Shown piece by piece: positions 9,129-17,559 of a stretch of 64,000 bases of DNA. This DNA is from Galbibacter sp038433465 (GTDB lineage: Bacteria; Bacteroidota; Bacteroidia; Flavobacteriales; Flavobacteriaceae), in assembly GCF_038433465.1 (NCBI RefSeq), contig NZ_JAESVF010000007.1, positions 62,001 to 126,000 of the forward strand, in the 5' to 3' direction. Both the position numbers and the translations under genes were made by a program. Position 1 is the first letter of the stretch, and the number at the start of each line of letters is the position of its first letter. The notes below the pieces were generated by a model, which saw only the letters and a program-made list of their open reading frames with translations, was not told the origin of the DNA and did no database searches.

Positions 9129-9143
9129 TGGCACGGGTATTGC
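9129..9143 (+). promoter_or_regulatory. sigma-54 (RpoN) -24/-12 promoter upstream of lon
   Basis: The sequence TGGCAC-N5-TTGC fits the established sigma-54 consensus exactly, with GG at 9130-9131 and GC at 9142-9143 separated by the required spacing. It points toward lon, 131 bases upstream of its start codon, giving a leader of about 120 bases. No Bacteroidota -7 box is visible between it and lon. Use of the promoter is inferred: neither rpoN nor an enhancer-binding protein gene is in this window. Confidence 0.65.
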
Positions 9144-9240
9144 CTATACAAGTTGATTAAAATGTTAATTGTTGTGTAGAGCGAGTAAAATAGCAGTAAA
9201 AAAGACAATTAACTTTCTACAGAAACTGAAAAATAATATC

Positions 9241-9259
9241 CATTCTGTGTGACAGAATG
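9241..9259. promoter_or_regulatory. perfect inverted repeat in the lon leader
   Basis: CATTCTGT-GTG-ACAGAATG, with 8-bp arms and a 3-bp spacer, ends 14 bases before the lon start codon. It could be a DNA operator or a small RNA hairpin near the translation start. The right arm also overlaps the TGACA pentamer that occurs in the inverted repeat upstream of dnaK. Function unknown. Confidence 0.45.
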
Positions 9260-9273
9260 ACTTAAAAAATACT

Positions 9274-11724
9274 ATGAGTAATAATAAATTTTTGAATATG
9301 GACAGTTTGTCATTGCAAAATATTGACGATGACGCCGAATTGATTCCGTTGATGACTCCAGAAGATGAGGAGGAAATAAATAATGAAGTTTTACCAGAAA
9401 CGCTTCCAATTTTACCATTGAGAAATACAGTGCTTTTTCCAGGTGTGGTAATTCCGATTACGGCGGGAAGAGACAAATCGATTAAACTGATAAAAGACGC
9501 TTCTAACGGAAGTAAGGTGATTGGAGTTGTTGCTCAAAAAGACGAAACTGTTGAAGACCCAGCTATTAGCGATTTAAACACAACGGGAACTGTTGCTAGA
9601 ATTCTACGAGTTTTAAAAATGCCCGATGGAAATACAACAGTAATTATACAAGGGAAAAAGCGTTTTGAAATTGAAGAAATCACTTCGACAGAGCCTTATT
9701 TTACTGCAAAAATTAAAGATTTACCAGAAGTAAAACCAGCAAACGATGATGAGGAGTTTCAAACCATTATCGATTCGATTAAAGAGTTGGCATTACAAAT
9801 TATAAAAGAGAGTCCGAATATTCCTTCGGAAGCATCTTTTGCGATAAAAAATATTGAGAGTAATTCGTTTTTAATCAACTTTATTTCTTCAAATATGAAT
9901 TTGGAAGTAAAGGACAAACAGCAATTACTTGAAACCCAAAATTTACAAGAAAGAGCGCTTAATACTTTGAAGTACATGAATGTTGAACTTCAGAAGTTGG
10001 CGCTTCGAAACGATATACAATCGAAAGTTCGTTCGGATTTAGACCAACAGCAACGCGAATACTTTTTACACCAACAAATGAAAACCATTCAGGAAGAATT
10101 GGGCGGGGTTTCTTATGAAGAAGAAGTTGAGCAAATGCGAGAGCGTGCTACCAAGAAAAAGTGGGATGCTAAAGTTAAAGAGCATTTTGACAAGGAATTG
10201 GCAAAAATGCAACGTATGAATCCGCAAGTTGCCGAATATTCTATTCAGCGTAATTATTTGGATTTGTTTTTGGACTTGCCATGGAATGAATTTTCAAAAG
10301 ATAAATTCGATTTAAAACGCGCACAAAAAATATTAGATAGAGACCACTACGGACTCGAAGATGTTAAAAAGCGAATTATCGAATATTTGGCAGTTTTAAA
10401 GCTACGTAACGATATGAAATCGCCTATTTTGTGTTTATACGGACCTCCAGGAGTTGGGAAAACCTCTTTAGGGAAGTCGGTTGCCGAAGCCTTAGGGAGA
10501 GAGTATGTGCGTATTTCGTTGGGAGGTTTACGCGATGAAGCCGAGATTAGAGGGCACCGTAAAACTTATATTGGAGCGATGCCAGGAAGAATTATTCAGT
10601 CGCTTAAAAAAGCAGGAACATCCAATCCTGTGTTTATTTTAGATGAAATAGATAAACTTTCTAGTAGTCATAACGGCGATCCTTCTTCAGCAATGTTAGA
10701 GGTATTGGACCCAGAGCAAAACAAAGAGTTTTACGATAACTTTTTAGAAATGGGTTACGATTTATCGAAAGTAATGTTTATTGCTACTGCCAATAATTTA
10801 GGTCCAATTCAGCCAGCACTTCGCGACCGTATGGAAATTATCAATGTAACGGGATATACCATTGAAGAAAAGGTCGAAATTGGAAAACGTCATTTACTTC
10901 CGAAGCAATTAAAAGAACACGGATTAAAAGCAACCGATTTAAAAGTAGGGAAGAAGGAACTCGAAAAAATTGTTGAAGGTTACACTCGCGAGTCGGGTGT
11001 TAGAGGACTTGATAAGCAAGTAGCAAAGATGGTGCGCCACGCAGCAAAATCGATTGCTATGGAAGAAGAATACAATGTAAAAGTTACCCCAGAAGATGTT
11101 GTTGAAGTTTTGGGTGCTGCTCGTTTAGAACGCGATAAATACGAAAATAACGATGTTGCCGGAGTGGTAACAGGTTTGGCTTGGACGAGTGTTGGAGGTG
11201 ATATTTTGTTTATCGAATCGATACTTTCTAAAGGAAAAGGAGCGCTTTCAATTACTGGAAATTTAGGAAAAGTAATGAAAGAGTCGGCTACCATTGCGAT
11301 GGAATATATCAAATCGAATGCCGAAAGTTTAGGAATTAAACCAGATATTTTCGATAAGTACAATGTGCATATTCACGTGCCAGAAGGAGCAACACCAAAA
11401 GATGGTCCAAGTGCCGGAATTACGATGCTTACTTCGTTGGTGTCTTTATTCACTCAGAAAAAAGTAAAGAAAAATATTGCGATGACTGGCGAAATTACAC
11501 TTCGTGGAAAAGTATTACCAGTTGGAGGAATCAAAGAAAAAATACTTGCGGCTAAAAGAGCTCGTATTAAAGAATTGATTTTATGTAACGAAAACAAACG
11601 CGATATTTTAGAAATAAAAGAAGAGTATTTAAAAGGACTGACTTTTCATTATGTAAATGAAATGAGCGAAGTAATTGATATTGCAATCACCGACCAAAAA
11701 GTGAAGAACGCGAAGGAGTTGTAG
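9274..11724 (+). CDS. lon: ATP-dependent Lon protease
   Basis: An 816-residue AAA+ serine protease that degrades misfolded and regulatory proteins in the cytoplasm. The N-terminal substrate-binding LON domain starts near LPILPLRNTVLFPG. The AAA+ module has Walker A GPPGVGKT at residues 390-397 and Walker B VFILDEIDKL. The C-terminal protease domain has Ser713 in PKDGPSAG and the paired Lys (about 756) in GGIKEKILAAK, giving a complete Ser-Lys dyad. The acidic N-terminal extension of about 40 residues is common in Bacteroidota Lon. The gene is preceded by a sigma-54-type promoter and an inverted repeat, and followed by an inverted copy of the intergenic repeat module. Confidence 0.97.
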   Translation: MSNNKFLNMDSLSLQNIDDDAELIPLMTPEDEEEINNEVLPETLPILPLRNTVLFPGVVIPITAGRDKSIKLIKDASNGSKVIGVVAQKDETVEDPAISDLNTTGTVARILRVLKMPDGNTTVIIQGKKRFEIEEITSTEPYFTAKIKDLPEVKPANDDEEFQTIIDSIKELALQIIKESPNIPSEASFAIKNIESNSFLINFISSNMNLEVKDKQQLLETQNLQERALNTLKYMNVELQKLALRNDIQSKVRSDLDQQQREYFLHQQMKTIQEELGGVSYEEEVEQMRERATKKKWDAKVKEHFDKELAKMQRMNPQVAEYSIQRNYLDLFLDLPWNEFSKDKFDLKRAQKILDRDHYGLEDVKKRIIEYLAVLKLRNDMKSPILCLYGPPGVGKTSLGKSVAEALGREYVRISLGGLRDEAEIRGHRKTYIGAMPGRIIQSLKKAGTSNPVFILDEIDKLSSSHNGDPSSAMLEVLDPEQNKEFYDNFLEMGYDLSKVMFIATANNLGPIQPALRDRMEIINVTGYTIEEKVEIGKRHLLPKQLKEHGLKATDLKVGKKELEKIVEGYTRESGVRGLDKQVAKMVRHAAKSIAMEEEYNVKVTPEDVVEVLGAARLERDKYENNDVAGVVTGLAWTSVGGDILFIESILSKGKGALSITGNLGKVMKESATIAMEYIKSNAESLGIKPDIFDKYNVHIHVPEGATPKDGPSAGITMLTSLVSLFTQKKVKKNIAMTGEITLRGKVLPVGGIKEKILAAKRARIKELILCNENKRDILEIKEEYLKGLTFHYVNEMSEVIDIAITDQKVKNAKEL

Positions 11725-12017
11725 GGAAGAGGTAATTATTAATTTATAATAAGAAGTCATACCGAGCCTGCCTTTGTCGGCAGACAGGCGGAGTAGAGGT
11801 ACCCCATAAAGTTTAACTGTTGAAGTGTTTAATCGGTTAATTGGATTAATAAGTGAAAAAGTAAAATAGTTAAGATTTTCTCAGTTGAAACTTTGTCTCT
11901 CTGCACCTTTGAAACTTTGCAACCTCAAACCAAAAACCTCAAACCAAAAACCTCAAACCAGAAACATCAAACACGAAACGCGAAACAAAAACCTTTAAGG
12001 CAATAATAAATAAACAA
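11725..12017. repeat. inverted copy of the composite intergenic repeat module
   Basis: Between lon and cmk the module of clusters 1 and 2 appears in reverse orientation (about 11755-11996). On the minus strand it reads GGTTTGAGG runs, then GCAGAGAGACAAAGTTTCAA, then AATTAACCGATT, then CTACTCCG-insert-CTCGGTATGAC. The 22-nt hairpin insert lies at 11767-11788. No family A unit is present in this copy, and there is no gene or clear terminator. Confidence 0.85.
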
Positions 12018-12707
12018 ATGAAAAAAATAACAATCGCAATTGACGGATTTTCATCCACAGGGAAAAGTACCATTGCAAAGCAATTGGCAAAAAAGCTAAA
12101 CTATGTGTACGTAGACACTGGCGCGATGTACCGAGCGGTTGCATTGTTTGCGCTTAACAATGGTTTTATTTCAGAAAAAGGAGTTGATATAGTTAAGTTG
12201 ATTGAGAAATTACCAACAATTGATTTGAGTTTTAAACGCAATGAAACTTCTGGAAATGCCGATATGTACTTAAACGGGGAAAATGTAGAAAAGGAAATTC
12301 GAACTTTACGCGTGTCGAATGTGGTGAGTACAGTAGCCGCTATTTCTGAGGTTCGAAAAAAGCTAGTAGAACAACAGCAAATAATGGGCGCCGAAAAAGG
12401 TGTTGTAATGGATGGGAGAGATATAGGAACTGTTGTTTTTCCTGATGCTGAATTAAAACTGTTTATGACTGCTTCTGCGGAAAAAAGAGCATTCAGAAGA
12501 TATAAAGAACTTTTAGACGGTGGTGAAAGTGTGGTTTTTGAAGATGTTTTGAAGAATGTACAAAATCGCGACCATATCGATTCAACTCGAGAAGATTCTC
12601 CATTATTGCAAGCCCCCGATGCTATAGAATTTGATAATAGTGATATGGGCTTAGAAGAACAATTTGAACGCATCTACAATTTCGCACTTCGAATTATAGA
12701 AGCTTAA
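12018..12707 (+). CDS. cmk: cytidylate kinase
   Basis: A 229-residue (d)CMP kinase that makes (d)CDP from ATP and (d)CMP. The N-terminal P-loop IDGFSSTGKST is followed by the CMP-binding YVDTGAMYRAVALFA, then DGRDIGTVVFPDA and the Arg-rich lid segment ASAEKRAFRRYKEL. Length and motif order are normal for the family. It lies directly upstream of rpsA, an arrangement seen in many bacteria. A separate strong promoter for rpsA sits in the gap between them. Confidence 0.96.
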   Translation: MKKITIAIDGFSSTGKSTIAKQLAKKLNYVYVDTGAMYRAVALFALNNGFISEKGVDIVKLIEKLPTIDLSFKRNETSGNADMYLNGENVEKEIRTLRVSNVVSTVAAISEVRKKLVEQQQIMGAEKGVVMDGRDIGTVVFPDAELKLFMTASAEKRAFRRYKELLDGGESVVFEDVLKNVQNRDHIDSTREDSPLLQAPDAIEFDNSDMGLEEQFERIYNFALRIIEA

Positions 12708-12764
12708 ATATTAAACTTAAAATATTCATTTGAATTTCAGTTATTTAAACTTTCAGTCTAATTA

Positions 12765-12795
12765 TTTGAAAATCAAAAAATAAGTTGTAAATTTG
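12765..12795 (+). promoter_or_regulatory. Bacteroidota-type promoter of rpsA
   Basis: TTTG (-33 element, 12765-12768) and TAAATTTG (-7 element TAnnTTTG, 12788-12795) are separated by 19 bases, a close match to the established Bacteroidota housekeeping promoter. Transcription would start near 12801, leaving an rpsA leader of about 120 bases. Confidence 0.75.
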
Positions 12796-12919
12796 CACTC
12801 CTTTTTAGCATACCCAAGAGGGAAAAGGGATTGAAAATCAATTTTTTATATAAACATCTTCTGTGTTTAAATTGTGTTAACCTCTTGATTTAAAGCAGAA
12901 TACAAATTTTTATCAGCAC

Positions 12920-14698
12920 ATGGCTGAAACTAAAGAAAACACAGCAAAAGAAACTGTTTCAAAAGAAGAGTTTTTACAAAATTTCAACTGGCACAACTAC
13001 CAAGAAGGTATTGATCAAGTTGAAGATGCTAAATTAAAAGAATTCGAAAACTTAGTAGAAGAGAACTTTGTAGATACAGCTGATGAGGAAGTTGTTGAAG
13101 GAACTGTAGTTCATTTAACAGACAGAGAAGCGATTATCGATATCAACGCGAAGTCTGAAGGTGTAATCTCTTTAAACGAGTTTCGTTACAATCCAAACTT
13201 AAAAGTTGGAGACAAAGTAGAAGTTTTAATCGACGTTCGCGAAGATAAAACTGGACAGTTAGTATTATCTCACCGTAAAGCTAGAACTATCAAAGCTTGG
13301 GATAGAGTTAATGCAGCTCATGATAAAGCAGAAATTGTTAACGGTTTTGTTAAGTGCAGAACTAAAGGAGGTATGATTGTAGACGTATTCGGTATCGAAG
13401 CGTTCTTACCAGGATCTCAAATTGATGTGAAGCCAATCCGCGATTACGATGCGTATGTTGGTAAAACAATGGAATTCAAAGTTGTTAAAATCAACCACGA
13501 ATTTAAAAACGTTGTTGTTTCTCACAAAGCGCTTATCGAAGCAGATATCGAAGAGCAGAAAAAAGAAATCATCGGGCAGCTTGAAAAAGGTCAAGTACTT
13601 GAAGGGACCGTTAAGAATATTACTTCTTACGGGGTATTCATCGACCTTGGTGGCGTAGATGGTCTTATCCATATTACAGACCTTTCTTGGTCTCGTATCA
13701 ACCACCCGAACGAGGTTGTTGAGTTAGATCAGAAATTAAACGTTGTAATTTTAGACTTTGATGATAACAAATCTAGAATTCAATTAGGTCTTAAACAATT
13801 ACAAAAACACCCATGGGAAGCTTTAGGTGAAGACGTTAAAGTTGGAGATAAAGTAAAAGGTAAAGTAGTTGTTATTGCAGATTACGGTGCGTTTATCGAA
13901 GTAGCTGATGGTGTTGAAGGATTAATCCACGTTTCTGAAATGTCTTGGTCTACACACTTACGTTCAGCTCAAGATTTCGTAAACGTAGGAGACGAAGTAG
14001 AAGCAGTAGTTCTTACTTTAGATAGAGAAGATCGTAAAATGTCTCTTGGAATTAAGCAATTAACTCCAGATCCATGGACTGATATCACTACTAAATACCC
14101 TGTAGGTTCTAAGCACACAGGTATCGTACGTAACTTTACAAACTTTGGAGTATTTGTTGAATTAGAAGAAGGAATTGACGGATTGATTTACATCTCTGAT
14201 CTTTCTTGGACTAAGAAAATCAAACACCCATCTGAATTTGTAAACGTAGGAGACAAATTAGAAGTTGAAGTTCTTGAGTTAGACGTTGACGGACGTAAAT
14301 TAAGTCTTGGTCACAAACAAACTACAGAAAACCCTTGGGATAAGTACGAAGCAGAATTTGCTGAAGGAACTGTTCACAATGCAGAAATTTCTGAGTTAGT
14401 TGACAAAGGAGCTACAATCGAGTTTAACGAAGATATCGTAGCATTTGTTCCTTCTCGTCACTTAGAGAAAGAAGATGGTAAGAAGTTGAAAAAAGGAGAT
14501 ACAGCAGATTTCAAAATCATTGAGTTCAACAAAGAATTCAAAAGAGTTGTAGCTTCTCATACAGCTATCTTCAAAGAAGAAGAAGAGAAAAACGTTAAAG
14601 CTGCTGCAAAACGTAGCAACCAAGCAGAGAAAACTACTCTTGGTGATGCTAATGCTGAGCTTCAAGCGTTGAAAGATAAAATGGAAGGGAAAAACTAA
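12920..14698 (+). CDS. rpsA: 30S ribosomal protein S1
   Basis: A 592-residue S1 protein with several successive S1 (OB-fold) RNA-binding repeats. Clear examples begin at EGTVVHLTDREAII, EGTVKNITSYGVFIDLGGVDG, KGKVVVIADYGAFIEVADGVEG and TGIVRNFTNFGVFVELEEGIDG. A weaker terminal repeat and a charged tail follow. The acidic N-terminal extension (about residues 1-50) is typical of the phylum. S1 binds mRNA on the 30S subunit. In Bacteroidota, where Shine-Dalgarno sequences are mostly absent, it is expected to matter for initiation. It has its own promoter and a strong terminator. Confidence 0.97.
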   Translation: MAETKENTAKETVSKEEFLQNFNWHNYQEGIDQVEDAKLKEFENLVEENFVDTADEEVVEGTVVHLTDREAIIDINAKSEGVISLNEFRYNPNLKVGDKVEVLIDVREDKTGQLVLSHRKARTIKAWDRVNAAHDKAEIVNGFVKCRTKGGMIVDVFGIEAFLPGSQIDVKPIRDYDAYVGKTMEFKVVKINHEFKNVVVSHKALIEADIEEQKKEIIGQLEKGQVLEGTVKNITSYGVFIDLGGVDGLIHITDLSWSRINHPNEVVELDQKLNVVILDFDDNKSRIQLGLKQLQKHPWEALGEDVKVGDKVKGKVVVIADYGAFIEVADGVEGLIHVSEMSWSTHLRSAQDFVNVGDEVEAVVLTLDREDRKMSLGIKQLTPDPWTDITTKYPVGSKHTGIVRNFTNFGVFVELEEGIDGLIYISDLSWTKKIKHPSEFVNVGDKLEVEVLELDVDGRKLSLGHKQTTENPWDKYEAEFAEGTVHNAEISELVDKGATIEFNEDIVAFVPSRHLEKEDGKKLKKGDTADFKIIEFNKEFKRVVASHTAIFKEEEEKNVKAAAKRSNQAEKTTLGDANAELQALKDKMEGKN

Positions 14699-14718
14699 TT
14701 TCTATTTCATTTAAAAAT

Positions 14719-14746
14719 TAAACCCTCCAATTCGGAGGGTTTTTTT
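14719..14746 (+). terminator. intrinsic terminator of rpsA
   Basis: Stem AAACCCTCC / GGAGGGTTT (14720-14728 with 14734-14742), a 5-base loop and a run of seven Ts, 21 bases after the rpsA stop. Confidence 0.92.
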
Positions 14747-14762
14747 ATGTCTTATTTTTATG

Positions 14763-14880
14763 AATGTCCGCAATCTGTCATAATGTACAGTCACCTCGAG
14801 CGTAGTCGAGAGGTAATTTGGCTTCACAGCTTTAAATAAGGTCTCGACTACGCCTGTCTGCCGACAAAGGCAGGCTTGAC
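14763..14880. repeat. family B repeat, copy 1 (with 22-nt hairpin insert)
   Basis: A segment of about 118 bp running from TGTCCGCAATCTGT through CCTCGAGCGTAGTCGAGAGG to GCTTGAC. A second copy lies in inverted orientation at about 26820-26940. Both contain the palindrome CCTCGAGCG...CTCGAGAGG-like core, TTTGGCTT, CAGCTTTAAATA and GTCTCGANTACG followed by the 22-nt hairpin (14853-14874 here). The copies differ at scattered single bases, so they are not very recent duplicates. Confidence 0.8.
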
Positions 14881-14924
14881 TTGACATTTTAATCTTGGTA
14901 TGATATTATAGATATTCAATATTT

Positions 14925-15004
14925 TTTAAATCAGTCTAGACTTTCCTGCCTGCCTTTGTCGGCTCTTAGGTTTGTTTCGTTTTTGTGTCAAGACAAAAAT
15001 GAAA
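14925..15004. repeat. family C repeat, 3' module only
   Basis: TTTTTTAAATCAGTC at 14925, a CCTGCC-type insert and then GTTTCGTTTTTGTGTCAAGAC with ACAAAAATGAAA match the distal halves of the longer repeats at 40129-40314 and 53814-53991. The proximal hairpin half is missing here. It lies 56 bases before the convergent photolyase gene, which follows on the minus strand. Confidence 0.75.
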
Positions 15005-15059
15005 GAACTAATTAAAACGTTACAGGACGTTACCTCTTAAATATGATTCAACAGAAGTA

Positions 15060-16364
15060 CTACTTTAACGCTTCCTTATAAGTACGTAAACAACGTTCGC
15101 GTGCTTCTTTATGATCTACAATTTTTTCAGGATATGTAAGTTCGTTATAATCTTTCACCCAAGTTTGGATGTATTTCAAATCTTTGTCGAATTTTTTAAT
15201 TTGAGTAGTAGGGTTAAAAATTCTAAAATATGGTGCAGCATCAACGCCACTTCCTGCAGCCCATTGCCAATTCCCAACATTACTACTCAACTCGTAATCG
15301 AGTAGTTTTTTGGCAAAATAAGCCTCGCCCCAACGCCAATCGATAAGAAGATGTTTGCATAAAAAACTAGCAACCAACATTCGTACGCGGTTGTGCATAT
15401 AGCCAGTTTCATTAAGTTGTCGCATCCCTGCATCAACTAGCGGATATCCAGTTTTTCCTTCGCACCATTTTTTAAATTCTGTTTCGTTATTTCTCCATTG
15501 AATACGGTCGTATTTTTCACGGAAGGCATTGTGTGTGGTTTTTGGAAAATGCCATAAAATTTGCATAAAAAACTCCCTCCATATCAATTCATTAAAAAAA
15601 GCTTCCCCTTTGTTTACAATTGTTTTTTTTATGATACTTCGGATGCTTACAGTGCCAAACCTTAAATGAACGCTTAAATTGCTAGTAGCATTTTCCGCAG
15701 GAAAATCTCTTGTGTCTTTGTAATTGCTGATGAGTTTTTCTGAAATATCGTAGTCTTTCACACTGATGGCCGATTTTTCAAAACCAATTTCTTCTAAAGT
15801 GAGTTGTGGAAGTTTTGTATTTTTATAAAAGTTTCGAAATTGATTTTCAGTATCACTTTCAGTTAATAATGAAGTTTTAAACGTAGCTTTCCATTTTTTC
15901 ATGTACGGCGTGTACACTACGTAAGGATCGCCGTCGTCCTTTACAATCTCGTCTTTTTCAAATATTACTTGATCTTTATACGTTTTAAATTCAATTTCAT
16001 TTTCTTTTAAAAACTCAGCTATTGCTTGGTCTCTTTTTCGTGCATAAGGTTCGTAATCGTGGTTGGTGTAAACAGCCTCAATTTTGTATTCAGCAATTAA
16101 ATTTTTAAAAACATCAAGCGGGGAGCTGTAGTAAAGTGCAATCGAACTTTGATGCTTTTCTTGTAGTGTACTTCTGAGTTTTTGGAGTGTTTCATAAATA
16201 AGAGTAACGCGAGCATCGTCTTTTGGAAGTTCGGTTAAAATGTCTTTGTCGAATATAAAAATAGGTAAAACAGGAAGTTTACTTTGTAATGCTTTATTTA
16301 GTGCTGTATTATCGTCAATTCGTAAGTCTCTTCGGAACCAAAATAGAGCAATGGGAGTTTTCAT
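15060..16364 (-). CDS. phrB: deoxyribodipyrimidine photolyase (cryptochrome/photolyase family)
   Basis: A 434-residue light-driven flavoprotein that splits cyclobutane pyrimidine dimers. The N-terminal antenna domain begins IALFWFRRDLRIDDN. The C-terminal FAD domain has IWREFFMQILWHFP, then the best signature block YPLVDAGMRQLNETGYMHNR and NWQWAAGSGVDAAPYFRIFNP. I start it at the ATG at 16362-16364 (MKTPIALFW) because the 17 residues upstream in frame (MFNFILILLNRNNIRLQ) are not family-like. A class I CPD photolyase is most likely, though a cryptochrome cannot be excluded by eye. Confidence 0.93.
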   Translation of the reverse strand: MKTPIALFWFRRDLRIDDNTALNKALQSKLPVLPIFIFDKDILTELPKDDARVTLIYETLQKLRSTLQEKHQSSIALYYSSPLDVFKNLIAEYKIEAVYTNHDYEPYARKRDQAIAEFLKENEIEFKTYKDQVIFEKDEIVKDDGDPYVVYTPYMKKWKATFKTSLLTESDTENQFRNFYKNTKLPQLTLEEIGFEKSAISVKDYDISEKLISNYKDTRDFPAENATSNLSVHLRFGTVSIRSIIKKTIVNKGEAFFNELIWREFFMQILWHFPKTTHNAFREKYDRIQWRNNETEFKKWCEGKTGYPLVDAGMRQLNETGYMHNRVRMLVASFLCKHLLIDWRWGEAYFAKKLLDYELSSNVGNWQWAAGSGVDAAPYFRIFNPTTQIKKFDKDLKYIQTWVKDYNELTYPEKIVDHKEARERCLRTYKEALK

Positions 16365-16513
16365 TTGTAGGCGGATGTTATTTCTGTTTAATAAAATCAG
16401 TATAAAATTAAACAAAATTAAATTGGCAATCGATTCTTTTTAAGGTTTCATTAACAATTAGAATCTAGTTAATATGTAAATTCGTGGAGATTCTAACTAA
16501 TTAATAGATTAAA

Positions 16514-17359
16514 ATGAAAAAACTTTTCCTTTCTGCATTTGCGCTTTTAGCGATAAATTTTGCGAGCGCACAAATTACAACACCACAACCTAGTCCGACT
16601 TCAAAGTTGGAGCAAAAAGTTGGATTAACCGACGTTACTGTTGCGTATTCACGACCATCGATGCGTGGACGTGCAGTGTTTGGAGACTTGGTTCCTTATG
16701 GAGAAATCTGGAGAACTGGAGCAAACCAAAACACGATAGTTACTTTTAGTGACGATGTTAAAATAGGAGGTTCTACCGTAAAAAAAGGAAGCTATGCTTT
16801 GTACACCAAACCAAATCAAGGAAGTTGGGAAGTGTATTTTTACACAGATACAAACAACTGGGGAAATCCAGAAAAATGGGATGATAGCAAAGTAGCGGCA
16901 AAGCTTACAGCCGAAACGTATCAATTACCTTTTGAAGTTGAAACTTTTACAATTGATGTAGATAATTTAACAAACAATGGCGCTTCTTTAGGGATTTTAT
17001 GGGAGAACACGTATGTAGAAGTGCCTTTTGAAGTTCCAACTTCAGAAAAAGCAACTGCGAGTATTGAAAAAGTAATGGGAGGTCCACAAGCTGGCGATTA
17101 TTATGCTGCTGCAGTTTACTATTTACAAGAAGATAAAAATTTAGATCAGGCGCAAGAGTGGATTGATAAAGCTATTTCAATGCAAAAAGAGCCACCGTTT
17201 TGGATGCTTCGTCAAAAATCGTTAATTCAAGCTAAAAATGGTGATACCAAAGGAGCTATTGCTACCGCTAAACAATCGTTGGCAGCAGCAGAGAAAGCAG
17301 GAAACAAAGATTATATCAAGCTAAATCAAGATTCAATATCAGCTTGGGAAGCACAATAA
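16514..17359 (+). CDS. exported DUF2911 domain protein with TPR-like tail
   Basis: A 281-residue protein with a signal peptide (MKKLFLSAFALLAINFASA-Q). It contains the DUF2911 domain (VTVAYSRPSMRGRAVFG, then YGEIWRTGANQNT and KKGSYALYTKP). The C-terminal third (about residues 185-281) looks like one or two helical TPR-type repeats (YYLQEDKNLDQAQEWIDKAI). The family is common in Bacteroidota and its function is not known. It stands alone; the ilv leader region begins about 70 bases downstream. Confidence 0.88.
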   Translation: MKKLFLSAFALLAINFASAQITTPQPSPTSKLEQKVGLTDVTVAYSRPSMRGRAVFGDLVPYGEIWRTGANQNTIVTFSDDVKIGGSTVKKGSYALYTKPNQGSWEVYFYTDTNNWGNPEKWDDSKVAAKLTAETYQLPFEVETFTIDVDNLTNNGASLGILWENTYVEVPFEVPTSEKATASIEKVMGGPQAGDYYAAAVYYLQEDKNLDQAQEWIDKAISMQKEPPFWMLRQKSLIQAKNGDTKGAIATAKQSLAAAEKAGNKDYIKLNQDSISAWEAQ

Positions 17360-17428
17360 ACAATCAATTTTGAAATATTTTTCTGTAAAATGTTTTTTCA
17401 GCAAAAAAAATATTCATAATATTGAAGT

Positions 17429-17491
17429 ATGAACAAACAACTAATTAACATCGTTTCTATTCAAGTCGCAGTGATTATTTCATTGGGATAG
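17429..17491 (+). CDS. ilv operon leader peptide 1 (20 aa)
   Basis: A 20-residue frame that begins MNKQLINIV and ends VAVIISLG before TAG. It holds five Ile, three Val and two Leu, so half its residues are branched-chain amino acids. It lies just upstream of an intrinsic terminator and 412 bases before ilvD. This composition and position are the hallmarks of a classical attenuation leader peptide, as known for ilv operons of Enterobacteria. Expression is inferred. No clear TAnnTTTG promoter box is visible upstream. Confidence 0.75.
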   Translation: MNKQLINIVSIQVAVIISLG

Positions 17492-17546
17492 GGAAGGATG
17501 TGATTATAATATAACAAAGCCTTCCTATTTTCGGAAGGCTTTTTTT
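17492..17546 (+). terminator. ilv attenuator 1: antiterminator segment and intrinsic terminator
   Basis: The terminator stem is AAAGCCTTCC (17516-17525) with GGAAGGCTTT (17533-17542), a 7-base loop and a T run to 17546. GGAAGG at 17492-17497, directly after the leader stop codon, is perfectly complementary to CCTTCC at 17520-17525, the core of the terminator's 5' arm. The two pairings exclude each other. A ribosome reaching the stop codon would cover the antiterminator segment and allow termination. A ribosome stalled at the Ile/Val codons would leave it free. Confidence 0.75.
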
Positions 17547-17559
17547 ATTGCCAAATTTT

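Noticed and set aside
10980..11363. Long open frames opposite conserved genes (here opposite lon; likewise 12101-12673 opposite cmk, 18457-19206 opposite ilvD and 28657-29172 opposite serA)
   Set aside because: They are antisense shadows of genes with clear family motifs; their translations are low-complexity and Ser/Phe/Pro-rich with no recognisable domain.
17417..17424. TAATATTG as the -7 promoter box of the ilv leader
   Set aside because: It has one mismatch to TAnnTTTG and would place the transcription start inside leader peptide 1, so it cannot drive translation of that peptide.
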